64,000 nucleotides of DNA from Thiopontia sp013349825. Lineage in GTDB: Bacteria; Pseudomonadota; Gammaproteobacteria; GCF-002020875. Location of the stretch: positions 1-64,000 of the forward strand of contig CAXCCG010000003.1 of NCBI GenBank assembly GCA_963981015.1, in the 5' to 3' direction. Made by a program: the position numbers and the translations under genes. The notes under the pieces are model-generated. The model made no database searches. It was not told where the DNA came from and worked only from the letters and a program-made list of their open reading frames with translations. Within the stretch, counting starts at the first letter, position 1. The number at the start of each line of letters is the position of its first letter. Shown here piece by piece: positions 61,648 through 64,000 of the stretch.

Positions 61648-62400
61648 TCAAGCTGCCATTTTTCCTTCAGCCAAAGATTGGTACTCATCAGCACCATAAA
61701 GATCAAAACCAGCAGGAAGAATAAATTGAGCTTTACAGAGAAGCTGGAACTGTAACGGCGCATCAGAGTTAACTCGCTCCACTTCGAGCTGAATTGACTC
61801 TCTCTTCAGAACCTCCCGAAACCCCTGATTAAGATAGCGAGGACAGTACCCAACCCGCTGAGGCTCCGCAGTTTCTAGTAACAGAGCAAAGCTGTCAGAT
61901 GCATTTCCATCCTCCACTGTTAGCTGCAAATGCTCCACTGTTAGCTGCAAATGCTCCCCGGAAACAAGATTACTAACTGCCTCCCGTTCTTCCTCATTTA
62001 GATAACGAAGCCCGTGACTGAAAAAATAAAGCTCCACTTCCCCTCGTTCATTTGGCTCTACTTCAGGAAACAGACAAAGCTTATCTGTACCTCGCACGCC
62101 ACCAGAACGAGCTAACAGCTCCATCTCATGAGCCTCCGAACCAATCCCCATCCATTCTAGATAATCAGGATATTCCGGGCGCGAAGAATCGAGTAGACGA
62201 TTGGAAAACAAAGGGAAAAGTTCATCAGAATAATAGACACTTTTTTTGTCTATCATTCTTCCTAAATACTCAAAGCTTGGGGATGCTTGCGCCCCTTGAG
62301 TATAGGAGAACTGATAACCGCCTCCATCACGGGTAAGACGACCAACAGTATGCCAAAACCTTGTATCTGGGGCTTGCCATGCGATAAAGAGCGATTTCAT
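61648..62400 (-). CDS. HipA-N-like / HIRAN-domain protein
   Basis: 250 aa, cytoplasmic. Residues 1-115 resemble the N-terminal subdomains of HipA toxins (GRLTRDGGGYQFSYTQG; SDELFPLFSNRLLDSSRPEY; ELLARSGGVRGTDKLCLFPE). Residues about 120-225 match a HIRAN domain (YFFSHGLRYL; SGEHLQLTVEDGNASDSFAL; RVGYCPRYLNQGF). HIRAN domains in eukaryotic HLTF bind 3' DNA ends. A 21-base in-frame tandem duplication repeats EHLQLTV. The gene begins four bases after the HipA-type kinase gene and is surely co-transcribed. Role inferred: partner or antitoxin-like controller of the kinase. Family assignment by eye. Confidence 0.65.
   Translation of the reverse strand: MKSLFIAWQAPDTRFWHTVGRLTRDGGGYQFSYTQGAQASPSFEYLGRMIDKKSVYYSDELFPLFSNRLLDSSRPEYPDYLEWMGIGSEAHEMELLARSGGVRGTDKLCLFPEVEPNERGEVELYFFSHGLRYLNEEEREAVSNLVSGEHLQLTVEHLQLTVEDGNASDSFALLLETAEPQRVGYCPRYLNQGFREVLKRESIQLEVERVNSDAPLQFQLLCKAQFILPAGFDLYGADEYQSLAEGKMAA
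61912..61953. repeat. 21-bp in-frame tandem duplication
   Basis: CTCCACTGTTAGCTGCAAAT plus G occurs twice back to back inside the HIRAN-domain gene and adds seven residues (EHLQLTV twice) in the predicted DNA-binding domain. Both copies are identical, so the event is recent. Confidence 0.9.
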
Positions 62401-62404
62401 CGTG

Positions 62405-63310
62405 CTACTCCTCCAGCAATCGTTGTCGGTTACAAATCAATAGCTCTAGCGCAAACTGCCGAGCCAATATAGATGCCTCACTCGGTGGAAGCCTGTCAAA
62501 GAGATCTTGACAGCTATTCTCTGTTATTTGCCGCAATTGATCCAGCCATATTTGGCCAATTTCCGGCTCATACGCTATCGCTTTCTGAAATAGCTCCAAG
62601 GTTAGCATTGGCTTTTTACTTCTATTGGTCTCAAAAATAGCAGAGCGCGCACGCTTAATATAATTGGAAATCTGCCGCCCTTGATCTTTTGATGTGAGCC
62701 GATCATGCCGAGTTTCATCCGTCTCATTTTGCCCCATAGAGGCTGCATGATCATAAGTGGGAGCCAGATAGAGCAACTCATGTGTGCGAATAATCCCCCA
62801 ATTTTCATGATGACGGTCTTGGTTTGAAATCCACACATCAAGCAATAAGTATCCAAGAAATAGATGGAACGCCGTCTTGATCGCTGGATTCGGGGGAGAC
62901 CAGCCGGGAGGAAAACCTATTGTTTGGCTACGCAGTAGCGCAACAATCCTCTTTAAAGTATGGTCAGATACACGCCCGTCCTTCTGTTTAGGGTAGTCTT
63001 TATGAACAGCAGCAAGCAGTTCATTACCGTGAACCAGACGACCTCCTTCAGGAACCATTTGAGGAGAGAGCACACCTTTTCTACCTTTCCAAGAGGCAAA
63101 ATTATACTCCGCATGGGGCAGTCCAAGTAGTCCTGCCAACTCTGCAGCAATCTTTTCTGCCCAGTTTTCACCTGTACCAGGACGACCAATTTTGAACAGA
63201 TACTCTTGATTATCTATGTGAAACCAATATTTTTCCTTAGTACCGAGCTGCTCTGGAAAATCTGGTGCGTCACTAATAACCAAATCATAACAAATAAAAA
63301 CATTTTTCAT
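62405..63310 (-). CDS. HipA-type serine/threonine kinase lacking the HipA N-terminal domains
   Basis: 301 aa. Corresponds to the kinase part of HipA (HipA_C; also HipT/CtkA-like). A strand with the nucleotide Lys (YLFK40), a Gly-rich loop GRPGTGENWAEKIAAELA, and the catalytic loop WISNQDRHHENWG with D165 and N170 (HipA D309/N314) are visible. The metal-binding D187 lies in LAPTYDHAASMG (HipA D332). All key residues are present, so activity is likely. HipA phosphorylates glutamyl- or other tRNA synthetases; the target here is unknown. The N1/N2 domains absent from it resemble the start of the downstream HIRAN protein. No HipB-like HTH gene is visible. Confidence 0.8.
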   Translation of the reverse strand: MKNVFICYDLVISDAPDFPEQLGTKEKYWFHIDNQEYLFKIGRPGTGENWAEKIAAELAGLLGLPHAEYNFASWKGRKGVLSPQMVPEGGRLVHGNELLAAVHKDYPKQKDGRVSDHTLKRIVALLRSQTIGFPPGWSPPNPAIKTAFHLFLGYLLLDVWISNQDRHHENWGIIRTHELLYLAPTYDHAASMGQNETDETRHDRLTSKDQGRQISNYIKRARSAIFETNRSKKPMLTLELFQKAIAYEPEIGQIWLDQLRQITENSCQDLFDRLPPSEASILARQFALELLICNRQRLLEE

Positions 63311-63399
63311 GATACAACTACCTGACTATTAATTATTAATCACCATTGGCATAATCCAACCGTGAAGCCGGACAAGCTGAGAATTTTATTATTATGCAG

Positions 63400-63424
63400 C
63401 AATGTTAGAACTGGTACCTTTTTT
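63400..63424. repeat. Right-hand copy of the module-flanking repeat
   Basis: CAATGTTAGAACTGGTACCT, followed by T residues, resembles CAATGCGAGAACTGGCCCCT at 61466 in the same orientation (about 20 of 25 bases). The two bracket the kinase/HIRAN gene pair. Confidence 0.5.
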
Positions 63425-63496
63425 GTTTTGAAGGTGTACGAATAATTCCTCCTTAGGGACTTTAACCCGTTAGATTAAACGCCGGTGACGGCATAC

Positions 63497-63638
63497 GGTC
63501 AGGTCTAGAAAAGTAGCCTTTTTTCGGATAAGCTATCCTGTATGTCACGACCCGTAAGAATAGAATTCGAAGGTGCTCTGTACCACGTCAAGAACAAGAG
63601 GGATGAAAAACTGTATGGCTACAATTCTAGACCTGACC
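63497..63638. mobile_element. RAYT-derived mini-element with perfect 14-bp inverted ends
   Basis: GGTCAGGTCTAGAA at the left and its exact reverse complement TTCTAGACCTGACC at the right enclose 142 bases. Inside lies the first part of a REP-associated tyrosine transposase frame. It looks like an internally deleted REP/RAYT unit that could be moved in trans. Confidence 0.6.
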
Positions 63639-63640
63639 CT
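63542..63640 (+). pseudogene. Truncated REP-associated tyrosine transposase (Y1_Tnp) N-terminus
   Basis: MSRPVRIEFEGALYHVKNK is the characteristic start of RAYT/IS200-like transposases (usually M-x-RPLRIEFPGALYHV). Homology stops after about 25 residues, before the HUH motif. The frame then runs into a TTTTGTGTT repeat tract, so no transposase can be made. Confidence 0.75.
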
Positions 63641-63704
63641 TTTGTGTTCTCTCTTTTGTGTTCTTTTGTGTGTTCTTTTGTGTTTTTCTTTTGTGTTTTC
63701 TTGT
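63639..63704. repeat. CTTTTGTGTT microsatellite-like tract
   Basis: Five imperfect copies of CTTTTGTGT(n), 10-13 bases each, directly after the right end of the RAYT mini-element. Low complexity; no coding value. Confidence 0.8.
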
Positions 63705-63894
63705 TACCGGTCTCTGCCTTGAAAAGGTGGAAGCCAACCGTCAATCGAGCTGCTGCATAAGGGCCTTTAGTTGCTGCTAAAGGTGGGTCTCAGTTTACCC
63801 GTTTTTTTCTCAATTTTGCCACAAGCCACCCCATTTCGCCGGTCCGGTTACGGCGGGCGTTAGGCTACAAAAAACAGCACATTATCAATGTATG
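63705..63894. other. Intergenic DNA with a short hairpin
   Basis: Contains CCTTTAG-TTGCTG-CTAAAGG (63764-63783), a perfect seven-pair stem, and a run of T at 63799. No gene recognised. Confidence 0.4.
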
Positions 63895-63922
63895 TTGCAT
63901 TGTGCGCATCGTGCGCTATAAT
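63895..63922 (+). promoter_or_regulatory. Sigma-70 promoter for the higB-like gene
   Basis: TTGCAT, 16 bases, TATAAT (perfect -10). The predicted start (about 63929-63930) coincides with the ATG, implying a leaderless mRNA. The spacer contains the repeated TGCGC (TGTGCGCATCGTGCGC), a possible operator for the toxin-antitoxin complex. Confidence 0.6.
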
Positions 63923-63929
63923 TGATCGC

Positions 63930-64000
63930 ATGATCAAATCATTCAAGCATAAAGGCATTCAGAAATTTTTTGAAACTGGCGTCACTTCAGGGATAAATTC
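63930..64000 (+). CDS. higB: HigB/RelE-family toxin (3' cut by window edge)
   Basis: Only 23 codons are visible: MIKSFKHKGIQKFFETGVTS, the very conserved beginning of HigB-type mRNA interferases (host-inhibition toxins of the RelE superfamily). In this subfamily the antitoxin higA follows the toxin, so it should lie just beyond the window. The catalytic residues are outside the visible part. Supported by a strong promoter immediately in front. Confidence 0.8.
   Translation, partial: MIKSFKHKGIQKFFETGVTSGIN

Noticed and set aside
63853..63875. GCGGGCGTTAGGC upstream of higB resembling the right end of an integron attC site
   Set aside because: No matching left arm (GCCTAAC plus paired spacer) is present in the preceding 140 bases, so the hairpin required for an attC site cannot form. 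A similar GGGCGTTAGGC occurs inside repeat family A by chance or relation.
63920..63937. TTGATCGCATGATCAA at the higB start as an FNR box
   Set aside because: The half sites fit, but the spacer is six bases rather than four and the sequence overlaps the start codon.

Overview
The window looks like a chromosomal segment of a free-living or host-associated gammaproteobacterium, probably of the Chromatiales / sulfur-oxidiser type. This is inferred from gene content and order: dusB-fis-purH-purD, hisBHAFI-hisE-hinT-tatABC, a four-cysteine Fnr, nnrS, ntrBC-glnA and the ribE-ribBA-ribH-nusB-thiL block. No rRNA, tRNA, CRISPR array or complete insertion sequence was recognised. Most of the window is dense housekeeping DNA. 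The accessory material sits in a few intergenic spots and at the two ends.

Layout. 1-2.6 kb: 3' part of an HD-GYP response regulator, two short repeat families and a secreted thioredoxin-like protein. 2.6-6.9 kb: dusB-fis-purH and purD. 7.0-8.2 kb, mostly minus strand: an ankyrin protein preceded by a tiny CxxC membrane protein and another small ORF, then (plus strand) a diguanylate cyclase relic. 8.2-14.8 kb: tatABC, hinT and the his genes, all minus. 14.8-18.1 kb: an autoregulated-looking fnr, the rhodanese / Met-rich coiled-coil / dtd operon, and ttcA. 18.1-24.8 kb: a very long SNF2 helicase, parE and a CNP1-like protein. 24.8-32.2 kb, plus: xseB-ispA-dxs, queD-folE2, an M61 peptidase and nnrS. 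32.5-36.3 kb: thiL-nusB-ribH-ribBA-ribE. 36.5-40.0 kb: a REC-GGDEF-EAL protein and comM. 40.1-41.5 kb: fetAB. 41.5-54.4 kb: a tightly packed minus-strand run (M23 peptidase, glnE, NIT-domain kinase, anmK, ctpA, DJ-1, argS, SPOR protein). 54.6-58.9 kb: ntrC, ntrB and glnA, with a visible sigma-54/NtrC control region. 59.1-61.3 kb: nadE and a single-domain response regulator. 61.3-64.0 kb: accessory DNA.

Nitrogen control is unusually complete here. NtrB/NtrC, glnA with two NtrC boxes exactly three helical turns apart upstream of a -24/-12 promoter, glnE (which adenylylates GlnA), and a nitrate/nitrite-type (NIT) sensor kinase overlapping glnE all lie within about 12 kb. Oxygen/NO physiology is hinted at by Fnr and NnrS. 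Riboflavin, isoprenoid, histidine, purine, NAD and queuosine/folate precursor genes make up most of the rest.

The most interesting candidate system is at 61.6-63.3 kb. It is a two-gene module in which a HipA-type protein kinase lacking its own N-terminal domains is encoded just upstream of a separate protein that carries a HipA-N-like region fused to a HIRAN (DNA-end-binding) domain. No HipB-like antitoxin is visible, and similar short direct repeats flank the pair. It resembles a rearranged HipBST-type split toxin coupled to a DNA-structure sensor. A truncated RAYT mini-element and the start of a HigB-family toxin with an apparently leaderless promoter follow at the window's right edge.
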